In this document: piece by piece, positions 40,243 through 48,703 of the stretch
Layout: each line of letters begins with the position of its first letter
How positions within the stretch are numbered: the stretch's first letter is position 1
Assembly (NCBI RefSeq): GCF_000826685.1
Contig: NZ_JROO01000001.1
Coordinates: 83,372-147,371 of the forward strand
Source: Streptomonospora alba
Lineage (GTDB): Bacteria; Actinomycetota; Actinomycetes; Streptosporangiales; Streptosporangiaceae
Direction: 5' to 3'
DNA: 64,000 nt
Notes under the pieces: model-generated
Databases searched by the model: none
Told to the model about the DNA's origin: nothing
The model's input: the letters and a program-made list of their open reading frames with translations, nothing else
Made by a program: the position numbers and the translations under genes

Positions 40243-43200
40243 TCATCGGCGGGTCTCCGAGGGCCTGCGCCGGGGTCCGCCCGATCCGGACGCCCCCGTG
40301 TTCGCGGGGCCGTCCAGCCCGCGCATCAGCACCCCGCCGAGGGCGCCCTGGGCTCGACGGGTGGTGGCGCGCAGGGCTCCGACGTCGACGACCTTGCCCG
40401 CCGCCAGGTGGTCGTCCCAGGGCACCCGGACGATGGCCCGGCAGCGGCCGCGCGCCACCTGCTCGGCGGCGTCGACGTCGGCCAGGCTGCGCTTGCTCAC
40501 CCCGTTGATCACGACGACCGACGTGGAGCGCAGCGCGGCGTAGCCGTGGCCGTCGAGCCACTCGAAGGTCATGGCGACGGCCCGCGCGGCGTCCTCGCTG
40601 GCGGGCGCGACCAGCACCATGCCGTCGGCGGCGGGCAGCGCCCGTGCGACGCCCGTCGCCGCCGGGTCGAGCACGGTGACCTCGTAGAACCGCTCCAGCA
40701 GCGCGGCCAGGCCCGCGTAGTCGCGGTCGTCGAGGGTCTGCACGTAGGGATCGTCGAGGGTCGCCACGACCTCCAGGCCGGTGGCCTGCAGGCGGGAGGT
40801 GTAGCGGCGCATGCCCGCGTAGGTGTGCACGGTGTCGGCGTTGGCCAGCAGCGAGGTCACCGTCTCGGGGGTCTCGGAGCGGATGCGCCGGGACAGGCCG
40901 CCGCTGCCGGGGTTGACGTCGACGGCGGCGACACGTTCGTCGCGGTAGGCGGCGAGGGTGTGGCCGAGCATGAGCGCGGTGGCGGTCTGGCCCGCTCCCC
41001 CGGTGCAGCCGAGGACGACCACGTTGCGCGGGCCCGGCAGGGGGGTGCGCAGCCGCCCGATGTCACCCTCGGGCAGGTCGGACTTGGCGGCCGCCTGCGA
41101 GCCGCCGGTGACCACGCGCGCCAGGCGGCGCCAGCCGCGGGTGCCGCCGGACTCGCCGCCGGACTCCTGTCGGGCGGCATCGGCCGGGCGGGCCTGCGGG
41201 GCGGGAGCGCCGTTGGGAGCTCCGCCCATCCGCTGCTGCTCGCCGGTGCCGTGGTCGAGTTGCAGTTCGGGCTTGTCCGCGTCGGCGGGAGCGCCGGGGC
41301 CGGACGCGGCGAAGCTGCGCTCGGCGGTGTGCGCACCGTCTTCGGTCGCGGGCGGAGCGGAGGTGTCGGACGCGTCGCCGGCCTGCGGCGCCGGGTCGGG
41401 CGGGGTGCCGGGCGGTGTCTGCCCGAAGAGGTGGCTGAGGCGGCGGGCGTTCTGGGCGACGCGGGCGAAGACGCCGTCGTCGATGTGGGCGGGCGGCGCG
41501 CTGCGGACGGGGCGGCGGTTGCCGGTGGAGCCGGCGGTGGCGCCGCGGGCGTCGTGTGCCCTGTCGCCGCTCGCGGAGGACGAGGCGCCGGTGCCGCCGG
41601 GAGCGTCGGCGCCCGCGGGTTCGGCGGTCACCGCGGGCGAGCCGCCGGTGGGGCTGGAGCGGATCGTGCGCGACAGCCGGTCCGACCTGTCGCCGCGCTG
41701 TGCGGCTTCGGCCCTGTCGGCGCCCTCGGGGCTGTCAGTGCTGCCAGTGCTGTCAGGGCTCTCGGCAGCGGCGTCGGTGCCGGTGGGCTGGGAGCCGGAG
41801 CGGGCGGCGGAGGCCGCTGGTGCCCCCGTGGTGCTCCGGTCCTGGAGCTGCTCGCCGGCCGCGTCGGTGCGGGGGGACTCGTCGCGCCCGCCGCCGTTTC
41901 GGCGCGCCCGGATGGCCGCGGCCTCGGCGGCCTCCAGGTCGGCCGGCGACGACCGGCGGTCCGGGGTGTCGACGCGGCTGAAGGACTCGTGTTCCCCGGT
42001 GCCGTGGTCGAGTTCGAGCGAGGGCTTGCCCGGCGTGGCGGCCGACGTCGCAGCGCCGTCCCCCTCGTCGGGTGCGTCGTCAGGTACGTCGTCGCCCGCG
42101 TCGGGGGCGGAGGCGGCTGCGGGCGCCTCGCGGTCCGCGCCGTCGGCGGCAAGGCCCGCCGCAGAGCCCTGGCCGTCGCCCGAGCTCCGGCTGTCGGCGG
42201 GGGCGGCGCTGCGGGCCGAGACGCCCCGGTCGGCCTCGTCCGGAGGACCGGCCAGCGGCGGAAGGGAGTGCCGGGCCGCCGCATCGCGGCCGTCCCCCTC
42301 GTCCGAGACGGCACCGCCCGCCGGCCGATCCTCGGCAGCGGGGGCGGCGCTGCGGGTTTCGGGCAGGCTCTCGACGGGCTCGCCGCCGCTGCCGGTCCCC
42401 GGTGCTTCCGCGCCTCCATCGGCGAGGTCGTCCGCAAGGCCGGTGCCGCGGTCGCCGTCCTGCCGGGCGCCGGCGCCGCGAAGCGACGGGGTGGCACCGG
42501 ACTCGACAGGAGGGCCCGCCAGCGGCGGAAGGGTCTGCCTGCCGACAGCGGCACCGCCGCCCTCGGCGGTCGTTTCGGCGCCTTCGCCGGTCCGCGCGCC
42601 ATCGGCATCCGGCCCGGAACGGTCCGGGCCGGCGTCGGCGGTGCGGTCGCCGCCCTCGTCGGCGCGGTCCTGGGTTGCGACCGGCTGAGCGCCCTCCTCA
42701 TCCCGGCGCTCGGCGGTCGGCGGGTCGGCCGGCTGCTCGACGGCGGGCTCGGCCTCGTGCGCTGTGGCGCCGGGTGTCCGTTCGTTTCGCTCGCCCTCGA
42801 AGGCGCCGTCGCCCTCGCTGCGAGGGGTGGGGGACTCGGCGGAATCCGCGGAGGCGCCGCCGCCGTCCGACGGGTCACCCGCCTCGTCGGGACGGCTCGC
42901 GGAAGCGTCCGGTTCGACCCCCTCACGCGCATCGGCGCGATCGGCGCGGCCCTCGGCCGCCGGTGCTGCGGAGCCCGCAGACGCCGTGCGCTCGGCCTCG
43001 CCGGCGGGAGCGGGGGCGTCGGTGAACCAGGCCACCGGTCGGCGGGGCTCGTGCCCGCCGGCCTCAGCGAAGCGCGGCTGAGGCGGGGGCGGGGTGTCGG
43101 TGTGGCCGAGATAGCGGTCCAGGACCGCCAGCTGATCGTCTGCGTTGCGGGAACCCTCGTTCGACCGCTCGCTGGACTGCGCGGTGCGCTGGTCGGCGGA

Positions 43201-45705
43201 CTCCGCGGCGGCTTCCTCCTGCGCCCCGTCGCCGGCGCTCCCGCCCGCAGCCGCAGGCGCCGCCTCGGCGCCGCCTGCTCCGGTCGTCCCGGTGCTCCCG
43301 GACGCGGTCTCTTCGGGCGTGCCGTCCGCGCCGGCTTCGGCTTCTGCGGCGACGGGCTCGGCGGCGACGGCCGTCGCAGGGCGGCCGGACTCGGCCGGGT
43401 CGGTCGCACCGGAAGCGCCGGAGGCGGCCGCGGGACGCGCGGCGTCACCGGCCGACCCGTCGTTCGGCGCCGCGTCCGCGTCATCCCGCCGTTCGGTCGG
43501 CTCGTCGGTGCGCCCGGAGGCGGCGGAGAAGACCCGCACGACCTGGGACATGTCCTCGTGCTCGCCCGTCCCGTGGTCCAGCTGCAGCGAGGGCTTGCCC
43601 GGCGCCGGCCGCTCCGGCGGGGTGTCCGGCCCGGCACCGGCCTCGGGCGGCTCATCGGTGCCGCTGCTGTCGGCCTCGGGGCTCGACGGGTGTTCGGCGC
43701 CGCCACCGGGGGACCGGCCGGCGCCCGCCTCGGTGCGATCAGCTCCGTGCTGCGCACGCTCGCCGGTCCGCTCCGTACCGGGGCCGGTGTGGTCGGACTG
43801 CGCGAAGAACACGCGCACGACCCCGGACAGGCTCTCGTGCTCGTCGGTCCCGTGGTCCAGCTGCAACGGCGGTTTGGCCGACGCGCCGGACCCGGTCGAG
43901 GAGGCGGCGGCGCCGACATCGCTGCCGGTGGCCGCCGCGCCGTCGCGGCGCTCCCCCGCTTGTGCTTCTGCGTCGTCTGCGTGCGCGTCCGAGTCGGCGC
44001 TGTCCAGCGGAACGGGCAGGTCCCACGGCGCGGAGTGCGGGCGGCGCTGGGCCCAGCGCTCGCGCAGCGACGGGCGACCGGTCGGTTCCGCCTCTCCCGC
44101 CGCGCGGCCGGGTTCGGCGGTCTGAGGCGCGGGCACGCGCTCGCGGGCACGCTCCGCGCCCGCCACCGCCTCGCTCCCCGCGGGAGCGGCGGGTGCAGCG
44201 GCCTGCGCGGACTCCGCCGGCGCGCTCTCGTCCGAACGCGTGCGCTCCAGGCGGCGGGCGACCTCCATGCCCTGGGCGCGCCCGCGCAACCGGCGCTGGG
44301 GGCCGGGCACGGGCGCCGCCGCACCGCCGCGGGCCGAGGCCGGCTGCTCCGTCTCGGCGGCGCCGGGCTCCGCGTCGGCGGCGCCGGATGCTGTGCCGTG
44401 CTCCCGCTCGGCGGGCATCGGCGCGGCCATCATCTCCTCGGCACGCCGACGGGCCGCCGCTGCGTCGCGCGCCGCGTGGCGGTCGACGGCCGCGGGAGGT
44501 TCGGCCGCCGCGACGGCGCGCTCGGAATCGGCGGCCGCGCGGGACCGCTCGTCGTCGCTCAGTGCCGGGCTCTCGGCCACGGCCAAGCGCTCGGCGAGGT
44601 CCGCGGGGGTGCGGGCCGCTCCGGGGATGGGTCCGGTCACCGGGCGGGCGCGGGATCCCCGCTCGCTGTCGCCCTGCGCCTCCTGGGCATCCGCGGCCTG
44701 GAGGGGCGCCTTGTCGAGGGCGAACCCGAAGTAGTTGAGGATCCTCAGGCCGACGCCGCGCTTGGGCTTCTCACCGCGATCGCCGTCGCGGTCGTAGTCC
44801 CACTCCCATTCCCGCCGCAGATCGGGCGGAGCGGCCTCGGCCGCCGACGCCGGAGCGGTTGCGGGGTGCGCCTCGGCCGGCACGTCGTCTTCGGCCGGCT
44901 CGGCGGAGCGGACGCCGAGCGCTGCGGGGTCGGGCCCGACCGCGGCTTCGGTCTCGCGCTCGTCCTCGGGCGCCGAGTGCTCGGGACGCCGCCCGTCCGC
45001 CCACGCGCCCGGATCCGGCACCGGATCGGGCGCGCTCCCGTTCGACGGCACGCCCGTCCGCACCGGGGCGTCGCCGCCCCACAGCGGGTCGGTGGCGTAC
45101 TCTTCGACCTCCTCGACCGTCGGTGCGCGCTCGTCCGGCGGGCGTGCGGTCGGCAGCGCCTCGGCGAGCGGAGGCGCTTGGTCGGCCGTCCGCCGCGGCA
45201 CGTCGACCGCCGCACGGCGGCTCGGCTGCTCTTCGTCCTCCCCGACGCGTTCCCGGTCCACCTCCTCCGGATCGGCTGCGCGCGTGCGCCCGCGTGCGGC
45301 CGCCGCCCCGGTGGCCTCGGGCAGCGGTCCCGCCCGCGGGTCGCGGTGCCAGACGCGCACCGTGACCGCGACGGTGCCGGACTCGCGCTCGGGCCGCAGC
45401 CGGGTGAACGCCTTGGGCTCCGCGAGGTAGCGGGCCTGGGAGGAGATCAGCTCGCTGAGCCGCTTGCCCTCGACGACGGGCCGGGTGGCCAGAAAGGCGA
45501 TGACAAAGGGGGGCACGATGTAGATGACGTGCAGCGGCATCTCGGCCGGGACGCCGATCAGCTGCAGCAGCATCACCCAGACGAAGGCGACGCCCACGAG
45601 GACACCGATGTAGACGACCGAGACCGGCTGGGGAAGCCGGAAGTCATACAGCTTGTAGAGCTTCTTCTCGATCCGCCAGATGTTGGTGTACGTGGGCAGG
45701 TCCAC
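40243..45705 (-). CDS. Giant TcpE-linker-ParA/MinD-like fusion protein
   Basis: An 1820-residue protein in three parts. Residues 1-~105 form a TcpE-like module with two or three helices (VVYIGVLVGVAFVWVMLLQLIG; IYIVPPFVIAFLATRP). Residues ~115-1550 are an acidic, Ala/Glu/Pro/Ser-rich disordered region containing four copies of a KPxLxLDHGTGEHE motif and two of SLPPLAGPP. Residues ~1555-1780 form a ParA/MinD-like domain (NVVVLGCTGGAGQTATALMLGHTL) whose P-loop has Gln instead of the GKT lysine. GTG 45705 has AGGAGG 8 nt upstream. The antisense 2417-codon frame is a shadow. Similar ATP-binding proteins stand in the Streptomyces cmd locus (cmdB), but the fusion and linker deserve attention. Confidence 0.85.
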   Translation of the reverse strand: MDLPTYTNIWRIEKKLYKLYDFRLPQPVSVVYIGVLVGVAFVWVMLLQLIGVPAEMPLHVIYIVPPFVIAFLATRPVVEGKRLSELISSQARYLAEPKAFTRLRPERESGTVAVTVRVWHRDPRAGPLPEATGAAAARGRTRAADPEEVDRERVGEDEEQPSRRAAVDVPRRTADQAPPLAEALPTARPPDERAPTVEEVEEYATDPLWGGDAPVRTGVPSNGSAPDPVPDPGAWADGRRPEHSAPEDERETEAAVGPDPAALGVRSAEPAEDDVPAEAHPATAPASAAEAAPPDLRREWEWDYDRDGDRGEKPKRGVGLRILNYFGFALDKAPLQAADAQEAQGDSERGSRARPVTGPIPGAARTPADLAERLAVAESPALSDDERSRAAADSERAVAAAEPPAAVDRHAARDAAAARRRAEEMMAAPMPAEREHGTASGAADAEPGAAETEQPASARGGAAAPVPGPQRRLRGRAQGMEVARRLERTRSDESAPAESAQAAAPAAPAGSEAVAGAERARERVPAPQTAEPGRAAGEAEPTGRPSLRERWAQRRPHSAPWDLPVPLDSADSDAHADDAEAQAGERRDGAAATGSDVGAAASSTGSGASAKPPLQLDHGTDEHESLSGVVRVFFAQSDHTGPGTERTGERAQHGADRTEAGAGRSPGGGAEHPSSPEADSSGTDEPPEAGAGPDTPPERPAPGKPSLQLDHGTGEHEDMSQVVRVFSAASGRTDEPTERRDDADAAPNDGSAGDAARPAAASGASGATDPAESGRPATAVAAEPVAAEAEAGADGTPEETASGSTGTTGAGGAEAAPAAAGGSAGDGAQEEAAAESADQRTAQSSERSNEGSRNADDQLAVLDRYLGHTDTPPPPQPRFAEAGGHEPRRPVAWFTDAPAPAGEAERTASAGSAAPAAEGRADRADAREGVEPDASASRPDEAGDPSDGGGASADSAESPTPRSEGDGAFEGERNERTPGATAHEAEPAVEQPADPPTAERRDEEGAQPVATQDRADEGGDRTADAGPDRSGPDADGARTGEGAETTAEGGGAAVGRQTLPPLAGPPVESGATPSLRGAGARQDGDRGTGLADDLADGGAEAPGTGSGGEPVESLPETRSAAPAAEDRPAGGAVSDEGDGRDAAARHSLPPLAGPPDEADRGVSARSAAPADSRSSGDGQGSAAGLAADGADREAPAAASAPDAGDDVPDDAPDEGDGAATSAATPGKPSLELDHGTGEHESFSRVDTPDRRSSPADLEAAEAAAIRARRNGGGRDESPRTDAAGEQLQDRSTTGAPAASAARSGSQPTGTDAAAESPDSTGSTDSPEGADRAEAAQRGDRSDRLSRTIRSSPTGGSPAVTAEPAGADAPGGTGASSSASGDRAHDARGATAGSTGNRRPVRSAPPAHIDDGVFARVAQNARRLSHLFGQTPPGTPPDPAPQAGDASDTSAPPATEDGAHTAERSFAASGPGAPADADKPELQLDHGTGEQQRMGGAPNGAPAPQARPADAARQESGGESGGTRGWRRLARVVTGGSQAAAKSDLPEGDIGRLRTPLPGPRNVVVLGCTGGAGQTATALMLGHTLAAYRDERVAAVDVNPGSGGLSRRIRSETPETVTSLLANADTVHTYAGMRRYTSRLQATGLEVVATLDDPYVQTLDDRDYAGLAALLERFYEVTVLDPAATGVARALPAADGMVLVAPASEDAARAVAMTFEWLDGHGYAALRSTSVVVINGVSKRSLADVDAAEQVARGRCRAIVRVPWDDHLAAGKVVDVGALRATTRRAQGALGGVLMRGLDGPANTGASGSGGPRRRPSETRR
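41237..43881 (-). repeat. Four dispersed copies of an LDHGTGEHE-coding motif within the fusion gene
   Basis: Copies lie at about 43840-43881, 43549-43592, 41987-42030 and 41237-41275 (residues ~609, ~705, ~1226 and ~1477). Each encodes K-P-x-L-x-L-D-H-G-T-x-E-(H/Q), three of them followed by a Val- or Phe-containing stretch. Spacing is irregular (about 100, 520 and 250 residues). They look like short binding motifs strung on a disordered tether. Confidence 0.75.
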
Positions 45706-45717
45706 GTCTGTGGCCTC

Positions 45718-46023
45718 CTACTCGGTCGAAACGCCCATCGCCTGGGCGATTGCCCGCGCGGTCACCTCGATGATCCCCGGCACGTAGAACACGATCCCGA
45801 TGAAGATCGCCAGAATGATGAATTGGGCGAATCGGGTGATCTCCCTGGTGAAGAGGAAGAAGATGGCCACGACCGAGACGATCACCAGGAACAGCGGACC
45901 GAAGAACCCGCGGAGGAAGTCCGCGAGCCCGGAGGTGTCCGGGGCGTTCTCGGTCGCGGCGAGGGCGATGGGGCCCGCGGCGTCGACGACCGCGGGGGTG
46001 AGACCCGTGAGCAGGGGGTGCAT
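45718..46023 (-). CDS. Small two-helix membrane protein (TcpD/VirB2-like candidate)
   Basis: A 101-residue protein with an N-terminal segment (HPLLTGLTPAVVDAAGPIALA) and two strong membrane helices (PLFLVIVSVVAIFFLF; FAQFIILAIFIGIVFYVPGII). Size and position, between the TcpC-like and TcpE-like genes, match small membrane components or pilin-like subunits of conjugation systems. ATG 46023 is chosen; the frame extends to 46050 without better support. Sequence alone does not prove the family. Confidence 0.65.
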   Translation of the reverse strand: MHPLLTGLTPAVVDAAGPIALAATENAPDTSGLADFLRGFFGPLFLVIVSVVAIFFLFTREITRFAQFIILAIFIGIVFYVPGIIEVTARAIAQAMGVSTE

Positions 46024-46110
46024 GTCAGTCGCCGTCCCCTCGCGTCTCACATCTGGGTTGCATGGTTCCTCGTCTCCTCGGCTTTACGGCCCTGCTGGGT
46101 GTCGCTGCGG

Positions 46111-47088
46111 CTATTCGCCGAACGATCGCGGGGCTCCATGGATCTCTCGCACATACCAGTTCTCCCCGTCCTTGACGACGGTGAGTTCGTAACTCTGGGT
46201 GAGTTCGGCGGACGTGTCCTCCCCGGCCTCGGCCGGGACCCACACGACCTCGGCCGTGACTTGCCGACCATCATTGTCCCCCGAACCGGACGCGGGTACG
46301 GCGACGTCCACGAGTTCGACGAATTCCAGCGTGTCGGGGGGCAGCCGGTCGACGCGCGCTCCGGGCTCGACGAAGTCGGAGAGGTAGTCCGGGTCCTCGG
46401 CGTAGGCGCCGAAGAAGCGCTCCAGGCGGGGCAGCAGTTCGTCGCGGGCCGCGGCGTCGGTCTCGACGGTGTCGGGCGAGGGCAGCTCGGCCCGGCCGGG
46501 CGCGGCGAGGAGAGCGGGCGGGCCGGAGACGACGAAATTGTCGGGCCCGGCGGCGTAGACCGGCACGTCCAGGCTCATCGGGGCGCCGGCGACGTCGGCG
46601 CTGACGGTGACGACCGCGTTCTCGTCGTCGCGGACGTCTACTCCGACGACGCCGATGTTGTCGCCGCTGAGGGATGCGCCCTCGGCTGCGAAGGAGGCGG
46701 CCCTGCCTTCGGGGACGAAGGCGGCGAGGGCGTCGGCGCGCTCCTCGCTCTCCAGCCCCTCGGTGTTGAGGTAGACGCCGGCGAAGCGCGCGGCGAAGCC
46801 GGAGGCGGCCGTCTTGGGGAAGTCGGGCTGCTGCCCGGCCGAGCCCGCCTCGTCGGTCGAGGGTTCGGCCAGCCCGCCGCGCAGCGGCATCCAGATGCCG
46901 TTGAAGATCACGACGATGATGAACGCCCACAGCACCGCGCGCCCGGCCCCGATCCACCAGCGCCCGCCGGCGCCGGCGCTGGGGCGGCGACTGCGCCGCG
47001 GAGAGCCGCCGAACTCGTAGAGGTCGTCCGCCTCAGCGGGCTCCTCCACGGGTCCGCCGCCGCGCCGCGCGGTCGGCTTGCGAGCCAT
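46111..47088 (-). CDS. TcpC-like conjugation protein (VirB8-type, double NTF2 domain)
   Basis: A 325-residue protein: basic cytosolic start with a DDLYEFGG motif, one membrane helix (AVLWAFIIVVIFNGIWMPL, ~50-68) and two consecutive NTF2-like domains (~95-200 and ~215-320), as in TcpC of Clostridium plasmids and Orf13 of Tn916. These proteins form the extracytoplasmic ring of Gram-positive conjugation machines. ATG 47088 has GGGGAGG close upstream. First gene of the block. Confidence 0.8.
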   Translation of the reverse strand: MARKPTARRGGGPVEEPAEADDLYEFGGSPRRSRRPSAGAGGRWWIGAGRAVLWAFIIVVIFNGIWMPLRGGLAEPSTDEAGSAGQQPDFPKTAASGFAARFAGVYLNTEGLESEERADALAAFVPEGRAASFAAEGASLSGDNIGVVGVDVRDDENAVVTVSADVAGAPMSLDVPVYAAGPDNFVVSGPPALLAAPGRAELPSPDTVETDAAARDELLPRLERFFGAYAEDPDYLSDFVEPGARVDRLPPDTLEFVELVDVAVPASGSGDNDGRQVTAEVVWVPAEAGEDTSAELTQSYELTVVKDGENWYVREIHGAPRSFGE

Positions 47089-47773
47089 CACGCCTCCCCA
47101 TCGCCTCGTGGACGCGGTCCACCGGCCGGATTCCCGGTGCCCTGTCTATCCCACACCTATGGTGCGCCATTGTTACGCATCTCGGCCGCCTCTACCTCTC
47201 CGTGTTTCATGCCTGACCCGCACGGTGTACCTACCGGCACGACTCATGGGCAAGGGGCGTTCAGCGCATGCCGGGCAATACCAGCAAAACCCAGGAAACA
47301 GACACGGTCAACGCACCGATTGCGGTCCGACCGGAAAGGAAGCTACCGCTCTACAGGAAGGTTTCTCTGTCCTTCGGGTCTCTAGAGAGGCCGGTACGGA
47401 CTCACAGCGCAGGCTTCCACCTGCGTATTCGCATCGGGGGCGGGGGAACGGCCACCGAAGGCCGGCGGCCTGCGGCGCGGTGTGGGAGGGAAGAGGTGTG
47501 GCGCCTTTCACCTGGAGTTCCCAGCCGGTTCACAGCACTACGACCAAAATGTCTGAGCTGGGAAAATCACACGCAGTACAGAACCGGTCGGACAACCGGA
47601 CACGGCGTGGCCGTCGTAAAAAGCTGTCCGGAATACACGCCCACAGCGCAGCAGCGGCGGTTCCGTCACCCACGTACGCCTGCGGCCGCCTCAGCCCGGT
47701 CGGCAAGGGACGACCTCGCGGGAGCGCCGTCCTGAACCGACGCGCACGGCGTCACACGTGCACCGACGACCTG
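47089..47773. other. Gene-poor region upstream of the secretion-like operon
   Basis: About 685 bases of lower GC than the rest. It must contain the promoter of the TcpC-led operon near 47090-47250. A plus-strand frame at 47268-47735 (155 codons) has weak coding character and no family likeness, so I do not call it a gene. No repeat or RNA gene is visible. Confidence 0.45.
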
Positions 47774-48163
47774 TCAGGGCCGGACCACCCACGGAGCCAT
47801 GTACTCAGCGATCTTCTCGACGTCGCTGAGTTCTCCGTCCGAGATAGCGAGGATCAATTCCACTCGCTCGTCCTCGGTCGCCGTGAGGTCGCAGCCGTTC
47901 ATGCCATAGAACAGGAGGACAGCGACCAGCCCCAACCGCTTGTTGCCGTCCACCAAGGGGTGGTTGGTAACGAGCGAGTGCAGCAACGCGGCCGCCTTCC
48001 CGTCGAGTCCCGGGTAGGCGTCCTCTCCGAAGACCGATGCTTTGGGGCGAGCCAGGGCCGACTCGAACAGCCCCCAATCACGCACCTGGTGGCTGCGGCC
48101 GATCGCTACATCGGCCGCAGCCACCAGATCATCGAGGTCGAGGTATTCGATCTCCTCGCTCAC
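47774..48163 (-). CDS. doc: Doc-type Fic toxin
   Basis: A 129-residue Fic-fold toxin of the Phd/Doc type. Doc phosphorylates elongation factor Tu and stops translation. The active-site motif is HPLVDGNKR at residues 68-76; the usual Phe of HxFx(D/E)GNKR is Leu here. The start GTG overlaps the antitoxin stop (GTGA), giving the normal antitoxin-toxin order. The pair lies in a low-GC patch next to gene remnants, which suggests acquisition by transfer. Confidence 0.92.
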   Translation of the reverse strand: MSEEIEYLDLDDLVAAADVAIGRSHQVRDWGLFESALARPKASVFGEDAYPGLDGKAAALLHSLVTNHPLVDGNKRLGLVAVLLFYGMNGCDLTATEDERVELILAISDGELSDVEKIAEYMAPWVVRP

Positions 48164-48360
48164 GAATCAGCCAGTCGCTCGAGCGCGCCGGCGTTCTCGC
48201 GGCCGATCTTGGCGAGCAGGTCATCGCGCTTGCGGACACGACGCGACGTGTATTCGAGGATCGCCGCCCTGGCGACTTCCTGCTTGGACCTGTGCTCCCG
48301 GGCGGCCTGCTCAGTCAGGGCCTGGTCCTCGGCGTCAGTGAGTCGCAGTGTCATGGCCAT
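48160..48360 (-). CDS. Ribbon-helix-helix antitoxin paired with Doc
   Basis: A 66-residue protein with an N-terminal ribbon-helix-helix pattern (MTLRLTDAEDQALTEQAAREHRSKQEVARAAILEYTSRR) and a basic C terminus that would wrap the toxin. It would neutralise Doc and repress the operon. ATG 48360 is chosen because a TACCGT -10 box (48368-48373) ends 7 nt upstream; GTG 48387 lies within the operator and is unlikely. Confidence 0.85.
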   Translation of the reverse strand: MAMTLRLTDAEDQALTEQAAREHRSKQEVARAAILEYTSRRVRKRDDLLAKIGRENAGALERLADS

Positions 48361-48367
48361 GCCATAG

Positions 48368-48396
48368 ACGGTAGCAAGTGATACCACGCGGTATCA
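48368..48396 (-). promoter_or_regulatory. Promoter and operator of the doc operon
   Basis: The dyad TGATACC-ACGC-GGTATCA (48379-48396) lies just upstream of the TACCGT -10 box (48368-48373) and would be covered together with the polymerase site. A 7-bp dyad with 4-bp centre suits a ribbon-helix-helix dimer pair, so autorepression is likely. Confidence 0.75.
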
Positions 48397-48446
48397 AGCG
48401 AGCACTGTGATCCGAGAATCACGTCTGGACACACGGAGCGGGAGCC

Positions 48447-48673
48447 GAAGCGGCGGAGGAGCCGCTGACGTGGGCATTCGCGACCTGGATCTGAACAGGG
48501 GTCCAGGCGGAGACCGACACCCGCAATACCGGATCGGCGAGAGTTCTCGAGAAGCTCGGTTTCGTCCGCGAGGATACGCTGCGCGAGGACTGCATCGTCA
48601 GCGGCGACGTGTCGGACCCCTGGGTGTACGGCTTACTCAGACGCGACTGGGACCGTCGACCGACCGCGCAGTG
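48447..48673 (+). pseudogene. 3' remnant of a GNAT acetyltransferase, frameshifted
   Basis: From about 48501 the frame reads VQAETDTRNTGSARVLEKLGFVRE and ends at TGA 48671-48673 (WVYGLLRRDW...), the classic end of a RimJ/RimL-type N-acetyltransferase including the acetyl-CoA-binding helix (ARVLEKLGF). Upstream, AAEEPLTWAF and RDLDLNR continue the protein in other frames, so at least two indels are present, and everything before is gone. Stop codons block a functional product. Confidence 0.7.
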
Positions 48674-48703
48674 ACCAACAGTCCCCCACGACAAGGATCC
48701 TCT

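Noticed and set aside
40132..47385. 2417-codon plus-strand open frame across the fusion and TcpC genes
   Set aside because: It is the mirror of the high-GC, Ala/Glu/Arg-rich minus-strand genes; it shows no domain, crosses several true gene boundaries and has no ribosome site.
47268..47735. 155-codon plus-strand frame upstream of the TcpC-led operon
   Set aside because: Start site is weak, composition is irregular and nothing in it is recognisable; it may be a chance frame in a promoter region, though it was a close call.
32509..48363. Integrative conjugative element with doc as its stability module
   Set aside because: No integrase, relaxase, coupling ATPase, excisionase or flanking direct repeat was seen, so calling it an ICE is not supported from this window.
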